From positions 310,001 to 374,000 of the forward strand of contig NZ_JAKFGB010000012.1 in the NCBI RefSeq assembly GCF_022267515.1: a stretch of DNA of 64,000 nucleotides, in the 5' to 3' direction. Position 1 is the stretch's first letter. Each line of letters begins with the position of its first letter. The notes beneath the pieces were generated by a model. The model made no database searches. It was not told the DNA's origin and saw only the letters and a list, made by a program, of their open reading frames with translations. The stretch comes from Rubinisphaera margarita. Lineage in GTDB: Bacteria > Planctomycetota > Planctomycetia > Planctomycetales > Planctomycetaceae. Below, piece after piece: positions 18,922 through 28,400 of this stretch. A program made the translations under genes and the position numbers.

Positions 18922-21696
18922 ATGAGCCCGACAACCATGAACGCGTTTGCAGAAGCTCTAAAAAAGAGCGGATTGATTTCGGAGGACCGATATCAGGCTC
19001 GCATGGCGGACCTGGAGGCATCCAATGTCAATCTGGGAGATGCCCGGCAAACGGCTCGCGCGTTCATCGACTCCGGCGACATCACGACCTGGCAGGCGGA
19101 AAAACTGCTCGCCGGCAAGCATAAGGGGTTCTTTCTCGGAAAGTACAAACTCCTGAAACTCCTCGGCCGTGGCGGCATGAGTGCCGTTTATCTGGCCGAG
19201 CACTCCGTGATGAAACGTCATTGCGCGATCAAGGTGCTCCCTTCCAGTCGGGTGAATGACACGTCATATTTGGGGCGGTTCCATCTCGAAGCCCAGGCGG
19301 CAGCCTCCCTGGACGATCCGCACATCGTGCGAGCCTACGACGTCGATCATTTCAGCGACGGCAAAGCAGATGTCCATTTTCTCGTCATGGAATACGTGGA
19401 GGGACGCAATCTCCATGAAGTGATCATGCAGGATGGTCCCCTTGATCCGGTGGATGCCGCGGAGCATATCCGCCAGGCGGCGAAGGGGCTTCAGCACGCC
19501 CACGAAGAGGGCCTGGTTCACCGCGATATCAAACCGGGGAACCTGCTGCTCGATCAGAAAGGCGTTGTCAAAATCCTCGATATGGGACTGGCGCGGTTCT
19601 TCAACGAGAGTGATGACAAGTCTCTCACCATCCAGCATGACGAACGCGTTCTGGGAACCGCCGACTTTCTGGCGCCCGAACAGGCGATCAACAGTCACAA
19701 TGTTGATTCCCGAGCGGATATCTACAGCCTGGGATGCACCTTCTACTTCCTTCTGACGCGACACGCTCCGTTCGAACAGGGAAGTCTCGCTCAACGATTG
19801 ATGGCTCATCAGACGCAGGAGCCGCCGGCGATCTCGACGTATCGGACCGACGTTCCGGAGTCACTGACGCAGATCATCGAAAAGATGATGGCGAAAAAAG
19901 CCGACGACCGTTTTCAGACGGCTGAAGAGATCTCGTCGGCTTTGAAAGACTGGATCTCGGCCAACGCCGATCAGGAATGGCTTGAAGAGCACGAAAAACA
20001 ATGGGAGTCGACGGGACGAAGAACGATCTCCTCCGCTGCTCCGCCGAAGATCTCCGAGTCGATGGAAGTGGCTCCGGCCACCGATGAGTTTGGTGACTTC
20101 CTGACGATGATCGGCAACGACACGACTGATTCCGATCGCGGACTGCTCGGCGGTCCGCGATCGGGAGGAAAGTCCGGGAAGAAGCTCTCGGGCATCAGCA
20201 GGCAGCCGAAGTCAGATTCCGGCTCCAGCCTGAATCCAGCCGACATTTCCCTCGATGAGAAAGAGTCGGGGCGGCGGGCCGCGAAATCAAGTGGCGGGCT
20301 ATCTGCGATTCCGTCGGACTCAGCGATCCCCGCCGGTTCGAATGTGGTCGAAGCCGAGCCGGAACCTGTTCCCTCACAGCCGGCTTCGCGAAAGCGGCGA
20401 GCTGCGGCCGTCTCTCCGCTGGATAAGGCGAAGAACTGGCTTCAGGCAAATCCTAAAATGGCGACGGGCATTGGTGTCGCGGTTCTGGCCCTGGTACTTG
20501 CTCCGCTCTTTTTCTCGGGCGGTGATACTCCCGATACGCCAAATGGCAGCAATCAACAGGGGGGCGGCTCTTCGGCTGCTGCGGTTCCTAATACGCCGCC
20601 GGAGATGCCCGAAGACGCACCGATTGTGGGCGTGCAGATGACGATCGGTGAGGGAGGAACGTTCCCGACAATCACCAAAGCATTCGAGTATCTCAAGACG
20701 CAGGACAATCAGTTCTACTCGGATGAGCGTCGGATGATCATCAAAGCGGGCACCGAGCTGAATGAATCGGTCGAACTGATCGATCCGCCGATCGGATTCC
20801 CAAGTCGCATGCGCATCCTCCCCGAGTCGGAAAAGCCGATTGTCTGGAAGGGAGCGGAGGGATCAACCATTCTGCGGTTGCAGAATGTGGAAGGTCTCAT
20901 CCTCGAGAACATTCATTTTCAGGCACAGAACAGTAACGAAGCGATTTACATCGCGGAACGCTGTCCGGGACTCGTACTGCGAAACTGCCGAATCGAAGGA
21001 TACACGCAGGTCGGCGTCGACATGGCGGGAGTTGCCGGGCTCTATAGTACGCCCTGCCGCCTCGACCGCTGCACGATCCGCTCGGATGTCGAATCCTCCG
21101 TGGGAGTCGTCCTTCGCAGTGGTGAAGCTACCTGTGAGAGTATCGACGTCACGAATTGCCGATTTGTCGGTCCGGCGCAGGCCGGCTTCATCTGCCGCAC
21201 CGATCTGGTTCGGTGGCTGAACATTCAGGAATCGACATTCCGTGATCTGGTGACCGGAATTCAGGTCGACACACCTCAGCCGACGCTCGAGTCGGTCGTC
21301 CTCAGTAACAATACCTTTGCTTCCTGTGGAACAGCGATTGAGTTCCAGTCGGTGCCGGCTGACAACAGCAACGCCCTGGTGTTGAGCCGTAATCTCTTTG
21401 TGGACTCCAGGCAGGCCGACTTCACTGTCCGACAGGATGGAAATCTGGATCAGCTGACCGGAGTCATCCAGGCCAATCCTCCCGGGACCGCCTGGAACTG
21501 GACGACGAAAGCAAAGCCGGCCGAGGGAACCGCGGCTGCGATCGCCTTCGGTGAGAACTCGAAGTTCGATGTGAAAGACATCGAATTCAGGTCGACCGAT
21601 GCCGAGAAGTGGGAATACCTGAAGCCCGCCAACGGCAAGGGGCGAATCCCCGGAGCCCAGGGATACAAGCCCTACGTCGGAGCGGTCTCGCCTTAG
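18922..21696 (+). CDS. Transmembrane Ser/Thr protein kinase with extracellular right-handed beta-helix
   Basis: A 924-residue receptor-like kinase. Residues 1-70 are the helical segment common before planctomycete kinases (SGDITTWQAEKLLAGKHKGFFLGKY). The PknB-type kinase domain spans about 74-345: GRGGMSAVY loop, K104 (AIKVL), catalytic H200-R-D202-x-K-P-x-N, D220-M-G, and APEQ at 251-254. A Ser/Lys-rich juxtamembrane region follows, then one membrane helix at about 513-533. The outside part (about 570-924) has repeated short beta strands (LVLRNCRIEG, IDVTNCRFVG, VVLSNNTFAS), as in pectate-lyase-like right-handed beta-helices, which often bind or cleave carbohydrates. It may sense a glycan; no substrates are known. 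Its 3' end overlaps the hydrolase gene tail-to-tail by four bases. Confidence 0.92.
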   Translation: MSPTTMNAFAEALKKSGLISEDRYQARMADLEASNVNLGDARQTARAFIDSGDITTWQAEKLLAGKHKGFFLGKYKLLKLLGRGGMSAVYLAEHSVMKRHCAIKVLPSSRVNDTSYLGRFHLEAQAAASLDDPHIVRAYDVDHFSDGKADVHFLVMEYVEGRNLHEVIMQDGPLDPVDAAEHIRQAAKGLQHAHEEGLVHRDIKPGNLLLDQKGVVKILDMGLARFFNESDDKSLTIQHDERVLGTADFLAPEQAINSHNVDSRADIYSLGCTFYFLLTRHAPFEQGSLAQRLMAHQTQEPPAISTYRTDVPESLTQIIEKMMAKKADDRFQTAEEISSALKDWISANADQEWLEEHEKQWESTGRRTISSAAPPKISESMEVAPATDEFGDFLTMIGNDTTDSDRGLLGGPRSGGKSGKKLSGISRQPKSDSGSSLNPADISLDEKESGRRAAKSSGGLSAIPSDSAIPAGSNVVEAEPEPVPSQPASRKRRAAAVSPLDKAKNWLQANPKMATGIGVAVLALVLAPLFFSGGDTPDTPNGSNQQGGGSSAAAVPNTPPEMPEDAPIVGVQMTIGEGGTFPTITKAFEYLKTQDNQFYSDERRMIIKAGTELNESVELIDPPIGFPSRMRILPESEKPIVWKGAEGSTILRLQNVEGLILENIHFQAQNSNEAIYIAERCPGLVLRNCRIEGYTQVGVDMAGVAGLYSTPCRLDRCTIRSDVESSVGVVLRSGEATCESIDVTNCRFVGPAQAGFICRTDLVRWLNIQESTFRDLVTGIQVDTPQPTLESVVLSNNTFASCGTAIEFQSVPADNSNALVLSRNLFVDSRQADFTVRQDGNLDQLTGVIQANPPGTAWNWTTKAKPAEGTAAAIAFGENSKFDVKDIEFRSTDAEKWEYLKPANGKGRIPGAQGYKPYVGAVSP

Positions 21697-22766
21697 CGAT
21701 TCCAACCCAGATCCTGCTCCAGAGCTTCAAGCAGCTGGCGGAACCGGCGCTGGTGCTGCCCCTCCCCGGGACGCCCGTTGGCGATGATCACGACGCTGCA
21801 GTCGCGTTCTGGATCGGCGAAACCGATCGCACACTGAGAGCCGCCGTGACCGTACGCTCGCGGCGAAGCGGCATCGCCGAATCCATAAGGAACCGTCTCG
21901 GCACCGTATCTCTTGGAATCGAGAATCAGGCCGAGCCCATAATCCACAGTGTGCTGCAATGTCTGGTCGAACTCCCCTTTCCGGTGTGGCTGAGTCATCT
22001 GCTCCAGGGAAGCGGATTTCAGAACATGCCCCGCACGCCCTGCTCCGTTGTTCCGGAGCATGTCGTAGAATCGCCGGAGATCGCCAGCCGGTCCGCGAAA
22101 GCTTGAACCCGGAGACGGGGTCGTTGCGTGCTTTCGCTCCAACAGCAGGCTCGGCTTCAACGCTCCCTTCGCGCGATCGAAAAGCGTAAGGTGTTCTTCA
22201 ATGTTTTCGGGCTCGGCGATGCTGCGAGTTTCGTTCATCGCGCAAGGCTGCAGAATGTTCTGATCAATGTAGTCGGGGAAGGTCGTACCGCTGAGCTGTT
22301 CGATGATCGCACCCAGCAGGAACCAGCTTGTCGAAGGAAGATAAGCGGCTCGGAGAGACGCCGGATCGCCTTCCGCCGTTTTCTTCTGAATCGTCTTCGC
22401 GGCTTCCTGAAGGTCGGCGGGAGGCCAGCCGGAATGAACTTCCGGTAGCCGAGAGAAGTGCGACAGCAGTTGAGCGAGAGTGGCAGTCCCGAGCCACTCC
22501 GGGAAACCGGGAAAGAATCGCTGGAGCGGATCGGAGACCTGCAGATCACTCCGTTCCTGAAGCTGGAGGATGGCTGCGGCGGTGATCGGCTTCGCGGAAG
22601 AAAGCCAGAACATCGGATCGGCGGGCTTCAGTTGGCGGGTCTCATCGGTGAATCCGACAGCGTCGTCGAACTCGGCTTCTCCGATTGATACACTCACCTG
22701 AACTCCCCGATGGAGGTTCTTGTCGATCCCTTGTTCTGCGACTTCTCGGAAACGCGGAAAATCCAT
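21693..22766 (-). CDS. Serine hydrolase, beta-lactamase (class C/esterase) family
   Basis: A 357-residue protein of the beta-lactamase-related/penicillin-binding fold. S56-S-A-K59 is the S-x-x-K nucleophile motif. A Tyr-x-Ser-like segment (YLPSTSWFLLG) serves as the second motif, and HGG (RAYGHGGSQCAIG) replaces the KTG of true beta-lactamases, as in EstB-like esterases and D-aminopeptidases. No signal peptide is visible, so it is probably cytoplasmic or not exported by Sec. Activity could be esterase or peptidase. It overlaps the kinase gene by four bases tail-to-tail and is divergent from the CCA enzyme gene (37-base gap). Confidence 0.88.
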   Translation of the reverse strand: MDFPRFREVAEQGIDKNLHRGVQVSVSIGEAEFDDAVGFTDETRQLKPADPMFWLSSAKPITAAAILQLQERSDLQVSDPLQRFFPGFPEWLGTATLAQLLSHFSRLPEVHSGWPPADLQEAAKTIQKKTAEGDPASLRAAYLPSTSWFLLGAIIEQLSGTTFPDYIDQNILQPCAMNETRSIAEPENIEEHLTLFDRAKGALKPSLLLERKHATTPSPGSSFRGPAGDLRRFYDMLRNNGAGRAGHVLKSASLEQMTQPHRKGEFDQTLQHTVDYGLGLILDSKRYGAETVPYGFGDAASPRAYGHGGSQCAIGFADPERDCSVVIIANGRPGEGQHQRRFRQLLEALEQDLGWNR

Positions 22767-22803
22767 CTCTCTGGTCCTGTCAGTGGTCGTTACGAGTTCA
22801 AGT

Positions 22804-24084
22804 ATGCTGAGTGATTCTCAACGCCAGTTTGCGCTTCGCATTGTCGATCGTCTTGCCGATGCCGGCTTTGAAGCCTACTGGGCAGGAGGATGTGTCCGCG
22901 ATCTGCTGATGAATATCCCGCCCAAAGACTACGATGTCGCCACCAGTGCCACACCCGAACAGGTTCGCACTCTGTTCGGCAAACGCAGCACACTGGCGAT
23001 CGGAGAGAGTTTCGGCGTAATTGTGGTTATTGGCCCCAGAGACGAATCAGGCGAGCATCTCAAAGTGGAGGTGGCGACCTTCCGAACCGATGGCTCGTAT
23101 TCCGACGGACGACGACCGGATACGGTCACCTTCTCTTCGCCCCGGGAAGACGCCCTTCGTCGCGATTACACGATCAACGGAATGTTCTACGATCCGATTC
23201 GCAAAGGTGTCCTCGATTATGTCGGCGGCCAGGAAGATCTCAAGCGTCGCGTGATCCGTTCCATTGGGGATCCAGCGGCCCGGATCGCCGAAGATAAGTT
23301 GCGAATGCTGCGCGCCGTACGGTTTACGGCTCGTTTCGACTTTGAACTCGATTCAGCGACTGCTGCTGCGATTTGCCATCAGGCTGCCGAACTGAAAGCC
23401 GTGAGCCCGGAGCGAATCGCTCAGGAACTGAGAGCCACACTGGCGCATCCGAATCGGGCACGTGCCTGCGAATTGTTGATATCGCTGGGACTGATGCCGG
23501 TCATCCTGCCGGAACTCGCGCCAATCGCGGGATCTGAGTATTGGGCGGAGACGATCACACTCTGGAGGCTTCAGAAGATCGATAGCTTTGAACTTGCGCT
23601 GGCGATTCTGCTGCGTGGGCTTCACGGGAAAGTCGATCCCGACTCCTCGGCACGGTCGCCGGACACGATGGTCGAGTCGATCTGTCGGCGCCTGCGGTTA
23701 TCGAATCGAGAGTGTGACGAAATCAGCTGGCTCGTTGAGCATCAACAGGATCTCGACGATGCCGCGAATCTGCCGCTCCACCTTCTGAAGACCCTGCTGC
23801 ATCATCGCAGCCGCGATCTGTTGCTGGAGTGGACTCGCGTTCGTGCCGTCGGCGTTGGACAGGAATCATCAGGCTTCGACTTTTGCGAGCACTATCTGCA
23901 GTCGACTCCGCCGGAACGACTCGATCCCCCACCCTGCGTAACGGGAGCCGATCTGATCTCCGCGGGTCTTCGCCCCGGGCCTGAATTCTCCGAGATGCTC
24001 GCCCGTGTCCGCCGCGCTCAGCTGGATGAGCAGATCCGCACTCGAGAAGAAGGGCTGGAGCTGCTCGGCCTGCAGAACGACTGA
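22804..24084 (+). CDS. cca: CCA tRNA nucleotidyltransferase (class II poly(A) polymerase family)
   Basis: A 426-residue enzyme that builds or repairs the CCA end of tRNAs from CTP and ATP. The head domain has YWAGGCVRDLLMN and the metal-binding D-Y-D of PPKDYDVATSATP. TFRTDGSYSDGRRPD and RRDYTINGMFYD complete the nucleotidyltransferase core, and the RNA-binding neck follows (LRMLRAVRFTARFDFEL). The C-terminal part holds an HD-like helical region. The start is ATG 22804; an open frame continues upstream to 22720 but that part overlaps the divergent hydrolase gene and lacks similarity. The family also includes poly(A) polymerase I. The tRNA-Leu in this window lacks an encoded CCA, fitting a CCA-adding role. 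Confidence 0.9.
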   Translation: MLSDSQRQFALRIVDRLADAGFEAYWAGGCVRDLLMNIPPKDYDVATSATPEQVRTLFGKRSTLAIGESFGVIVVIGPRDESGEHLKVEVATFRTDGSYSDGRRPDTVTFSSPREDALRRDYTINGMFYDPIRKGVLDYVGGQEDLKRRVIRSIGDPAARIAEDKLRMLRAVRFTARFDFELDSATAAAICHQAAELKAVSPERIAQELRATLAHPNRARACELLISLGLMPVILPELAPIAGSEYWAETITLWRLQKIDSFELALAILLRGLHGKVDPDSSARSPDTMVESICRRLRLSNRECDEISWLVEHQQDLDDAANLPLHLLKTLLHHRSRDLLLEWTRVRAVGVGQESSGFDFCEHYLQSTPPERLDPPPCVTGADLISAGLRPGPEFSEMLARVRRAQLDEQIRTREEGLELLGLQND

Positions 24085-24088
24085 TCTC

Positions 24089-25345
24089 TCAAAACGTGAC
24101 TCCACCGCGGAACATGAAGGCCGGGTCCTGGTCGAAGTCGCCCATACCGGAGTCGTATTCAATCGTCCGCCCGAAGACGAGGCCAGCTTCCCAGAAGAGT
24201 TCCCGGTTCTCAGGGCGTTTGAATTCCATCCCGCCGAGTAACCGGTAGTCGCGGATCGTCAGGATATCGTCGGTCTGATTGGCCCGTTCGACCGCCCAGC
24301 TTCCCCCCCCGAATTCGCCGGCAATATAGACCCAGCGTTCATTCTCCCCTTCACAGGAGAGACGCTTGAGGACTCGGGGCCGCGGAAAGGACACTTCAAA
24401 TCGCAGGTCGGAGTCTGGCGAGTAGATCACGCCGACGGCCGGCAGGATTGAGACATCTTCCCGATCGAGATAGACAACGCCGAACATCCATTGTGTTTCT
24501 TTGGAAGGCATAAAGATCGCCAGAGCGTGTCCAGTAACCCGGATACTGTCGGAAGACGTGTTCCGAAAGTCGCTGGCAACTCCAGGCGTGACGACGACCT
24601 GCCCGATCCAGGTTGGCGAGAACGGCATCATCCCCATGATGCTGAGTGAAGCCCGATGCAGCGTCTCGGGAACGTCGGTCGTCAGTGGTCCATTCAGAAA
24701 GGTCATCTGATAGCGGGGAGACATGCTCAGAAACGGGAGCCGCGGGCTGCCAATTTTCATTCCGATACTGAAGTCGGTGATGCCGAAATCGTCACCTGAC
24801 CCGGGGATCGTAGTCGCAGTCAACGAAGTCGACTTCAATTTGATCCAGGGTGCCTCGTTCTTCTCCAGACAGCCCGGTTCGGCAGGAAGCAGCTCTGGCG
24901 ACGTGGTCCCGTCGGCTGCGTCGTAAGCTTCGTCGAGCGAATTCCCGAGCACCGCGAAATCATCGGTATAAGACGCAAGGACGGTTTCCTGGGGAGGTTC
25001 TGGAACTCCGGTGTAGTCTGGTTCCTCATAGCCCAGAGAGCGAGTCTCCGATTCGATCTCGAAGGCTTCACTATGGCCGGGCGGGATAGCACTCGGGGCC
25101 TGCTCTGCGGCAAGCGGTGAAGGTGCGGAGAGCTTCTGCCGGAAGTCATCGGTAAGAATTGTGACCGGAAGCTGGGTCGAGTCCTGCGTAACCGGTTCCA
25201 GCACATGGAAACTGCGGACAGTTCCTGCGGGCTGCGCCGCAACCGTGCTGGCAAACAGAGCCGGCAGTACGACAACCAGCCAGAACGCGCGAGGGGGATT
25301 CATGGACAGTCCGGCGGGAAGGGAGACGAGGGGTGAGGGGGGCAT
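24089..25345 (-). CDS. DUF6268-like outer-membrane beta-barrel protein
   Basis: A 418-residue exported protein. A signal segment lies at about 15-37 (AFWLVVVLPALFASTVAA). About 110 residues of Pro/Glu-rich linker follow, then alternating amphipathic strands from about residue 160 to the end (FSIGMKIGSPRLPFLSMSPRYQMTFL; WIGQVVVTPGVASDF; WMFGVVYLDRED). The chain ends in a strand with terminal phenylalanine (FRGGVTF), a usual outer-membrane insertion signal. This layout matches DUF6268-type barrel proteins of planctomycetes. ATG 25345 has GGAAGG eight bases upstream. It ends four bases from the CCA gene (convergent), downstream of the DUF4175-like gene on the same strand. Confidence 0.75.
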   Translation of the reverse strand: MPPSPLVSLPAGLSMNPPRAFWLVVVLPALFASTVAAQPAGTVRSFHVLEPVTQDSTQLPVTILTDDFRQKLSAPSPLAAEQAPSAIPPGHSEAFEIESETRSLGYEEPDYTGVPEPPQETVLASYTDDFAVLGNSLDEAYDAADGTTSPELLPAEPGCLEKNEAPWIKLKSTSLTATTIPGSGDDFGITDFSIGMKIGSPRLPFLSMSPRYQMTFLNGPLTTDVPETLHRASLSIMGMMPFSPTWIGQVVVTPGVASDFRNTSSDSIRVTGHALAIFMPSKETQWMFGVVYLDREDVSILPAVGVIYSPDSDLRFEVSFPRPRVLKRLSCEGENERWVYIAGEFGGGSWAVERANQTDDILTIRDYRLLGGMEFKRPENRELFWEAGLVFGRTIEYDSGMGDFDQDPAFMFRGGVTF

Positions 25346-25417
25346 TTCATATGCCTTCCCGTTCCGTACTGTCAACCTCGACCGCCAGAGTGTCAGTCTT
25401 ACAATGGACCTCAATCT

Positions 25418-28400
25418 TCAGTTCTTCTGATCCGCCCCGCTTAAACTCCGACGAAATGCTTCTTCAAGTTCCCGATATTCCGGCGGAGCAGGCATGATGG
25501 TGGGAGCGAACTCGTCTCTCGATTCCCGATCGGTCGCCGCTCCCTCGCGGGTGCTTCGCTCGCCATCGAGTCGCAGATTGCGGAGCATCTCGTTGAACTG
25601 CTGCTGCTTGAGATCTGGCGTGCCCTCATCGTTTTGCTGGCGAAGGTAATCGGCCATCCGCTGCTGGAATTGTTTCAGGTTGTCCTCGGTCCAGTTCAGA
25701 TCCTCAAGCAGTTCCGGATCAACATCACCTCGTTTCAGATCCTCTTCGATCTCTTTCAGGACCAGCTCGGCGGCTTTTCGACGATCTTCCAGCGACTCCG
25801 CACTAGAGGGAGTCGAGGGCCCGGTGCCTTCTCCTCCGCCATTGTCCGCGGGCGCGGCGGGATTCTGTGCGTCTCCCTCGCCGACACCACCGGGACCAGG
25901 TCCCCCTTCGGGATCGGGAGCCGCTGTTCGACCGTTGCTCTCACCGCCAGGTTGAGGCGAACCCTTTCCGCGCGGACCATCTTCCATCGGCGGACTTGCC
26001 TTACCGGGCTGACCGTCGCCTGGGCTCGGCTTGTTGCCGTTTCCGTTCTGTCCCTGGCCGTCCTGCGACTTCTGACCATCGGACTTGTTGCCGTCTGACT
26101 TTTGACCGTCCGACTTCTGTCCATCTGATTTTTGATCGCCTGGCTGTTGATTGTCAGGCTGCTTGCCGTTATCGGGTTGTTCGTTGGAGGGCATTTCGTC
26201 CGACGGCGTTCCCTCCGAAGGTTTGCCATCGGAGGGTTTTCCATTCGGATTCTGATCGGTCGGACTGTTTCCCGGTTGTTTCGAGTCATTCGGATTCGGT
26301 GGCATCTGATCTCCCGGCTTCCCATCGGCGGGAGCAGGTTTACCAGGTTCGGTTTGCTGATTGTTCGGCGACTGCTGTGGTGTTCCCTTCTGCTCCTCGG
26401 CCGGTTTCATGGGCGCATCGGAAGGGGAATCGCCTGGCTGCCCGGCGTCCGGGTTCTGCGAATCCTGGCTGGGCTGTGACGTGCCGTCCTGCGACTTTGA
26501 AGGCTGAGTCTGCCCTGGTTGGGAGGGCTGATCCGATGGCGGCTGATTCTCTGGAGGAGTTGGCTGGTTCGGATCGCCGGACGGAGGCTGCATCTGGTCT
26601 TGCGGAGCGTCGACGTTCCCCGGTGGTTTCTGTGCCGGCGGCGACTTCGGGTCGCCGTTCGGGTCCCGTTCCATCGCACCTTCTTCAGTCCCCTCGCCCG
26701 GTTTTGATTCACCCTGCCCCGGCTCTTTTGACGGCTCTTTCTCGCCGTTCATTTCTTCTTCCGGAGTCGCGGGCCGTTTCTCGCCTTCTTCATTACCCGG
26801 CTGCTTGTTCATCGCATCCGAGTTCGGCTTCTGCTGCGTTCCCGTCGGATTCTGGCTGGGATCGTCGGCGGGAGCCATTGTTTCCCCGGGAGCATTCTCT
26901 TCCGAGGATTCCTCCCCTGGTTTCATGCCCTCCTCAGTCGTCTCGCCCGGCTTCTGGCCTTCCTTCGGCATCGAGTCGGAAGGATCGTCTCCAGGCTCGT
27001 TCTCGGATGGGGAAGGCGAGTCGCCTTTTTGATTGGATGGCTGCTCCGAGGACGGTTTGTCCGACTTTGGCTGCGAATCGGAGGGGGGCTCCCCAGGCTG
27101 ATTCGGTTCGGCTTCCTGATCCGGCTGGCCATTCTTTTCCGGCATGTTCTGCCCATTGGGATCATTCTTCGATTCCGGAGACTCCGAGGGATTATCGCCC
27201 GGCTCGTTGGGTTGAATCGGATCCTGCGGCTGGTTCTGCTTTTCCTTCATCCGTTCGATCAGCTTCTCAAGCACGAGGTCATCGTCCTCGCCTTCCGGAC
27301 TGAACGTCGGCTCGTCGGACTTCTGGCCGTCTTCCGATTTCTCACCGTTCTTCTGCTGTCCGGACTCGTCCTGTTTGCCCTTCTCCGATTTCTTCGACTG
27401 CTGACCTTTTCCTTTCCGGGAGTCTTCGGCCGGCTGTTGACTTTCCGTACTCTGATCGCCGTCGGCGCCTTCGCTCTGGTTCTGTTCGTCTTCCGTCTGG
27501 TTTTCCCTGGGCATGTCTTCCGTGGTCGATGGCTCGTCGGGCGTCATTTCTTCCGATGCAGCCGGATCGGCGTTGTTCTCCGAAGCTTCTGCGACCTTCT
27601 TTTTCTCTTCTTCCGCCTGCTTCTCCGCTTCTGCGGGATCGACTGGATCCAGAATCTGCAGACGCAACTTCGGTGTTGAACGCCGGTTGGGATGCGGCAG
27701 CCGGTTGTCGCGGGCTTCGACCCAGAAGGAAACCGTTTCACCTGGAGAGACCGGCAGCCGTTCCAGATCCAGAGTATGCGTGGTGCGAATCGCCTGCTTT
27801 CCGGCGGCATCAATCAGTTCGCTGGAGACAATCTGTCCCTGCTTCTCGACCTGTACGGAAAGCCCGGAAAGTTCGAAGTCGGGATCGAAGGCTTCGATCA
27901 ACAACGGCAGCGCGACATTGATCGGTCGACTGAGATCTGAGACTGGAGAAAGGAGCCGGACTTCCGGCCGCTCATCGGGACGAATGAGAATTGCATGCAG
28001 CGGCGGAGCGGGATCGTTGGCCCCGTCCTCGCTTTCGCATTGAATGCTGTAGAATCGCGGGTAGGTTCCGTCGTCCTGAATCTTGAGGGCCCATTCTCCC
28101 TGCAACCGGGTCGGAGTGCTCAGAGTCAGCGGAAGTTGACCCGAGCGGTCCCCGGGATCCTCGGAGCTGTAGAGCTGAATCCAGGCCTTGGTGACCGCAA
28201 TGTTCGTCTGGGCTTTCAGGCGGACTTTCGAGCCCTCCAGTCCATCGATTGCTCCGCCAGGCTGACGATACGGTTGCCGCCCGGTGTAGGTCGGCGGCTC
28301 GATCATGATCGATTCAATCGCGGCTCGGGGAGCAGGTTTCACGCTTAACATGTAAGTCGGACTGCGTCCATCGCCGGCCTGAAGATGATAGGTCGTCGTC

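Noticed and set aside
26062..26148. Tandem repeat considered as CRISPR or regulatory array
   Set aside because: Units are 15 bases without spacers and stay in frame, coding Q-K-S-D-G; it is a protein repeat.
25867..27303. Open frame of 478 codons on the plus strand in the low-complexity region
   Set aside because: It arises from the repetitive composition of the DUF4175-like gene and encodes low-complexity nonsense.
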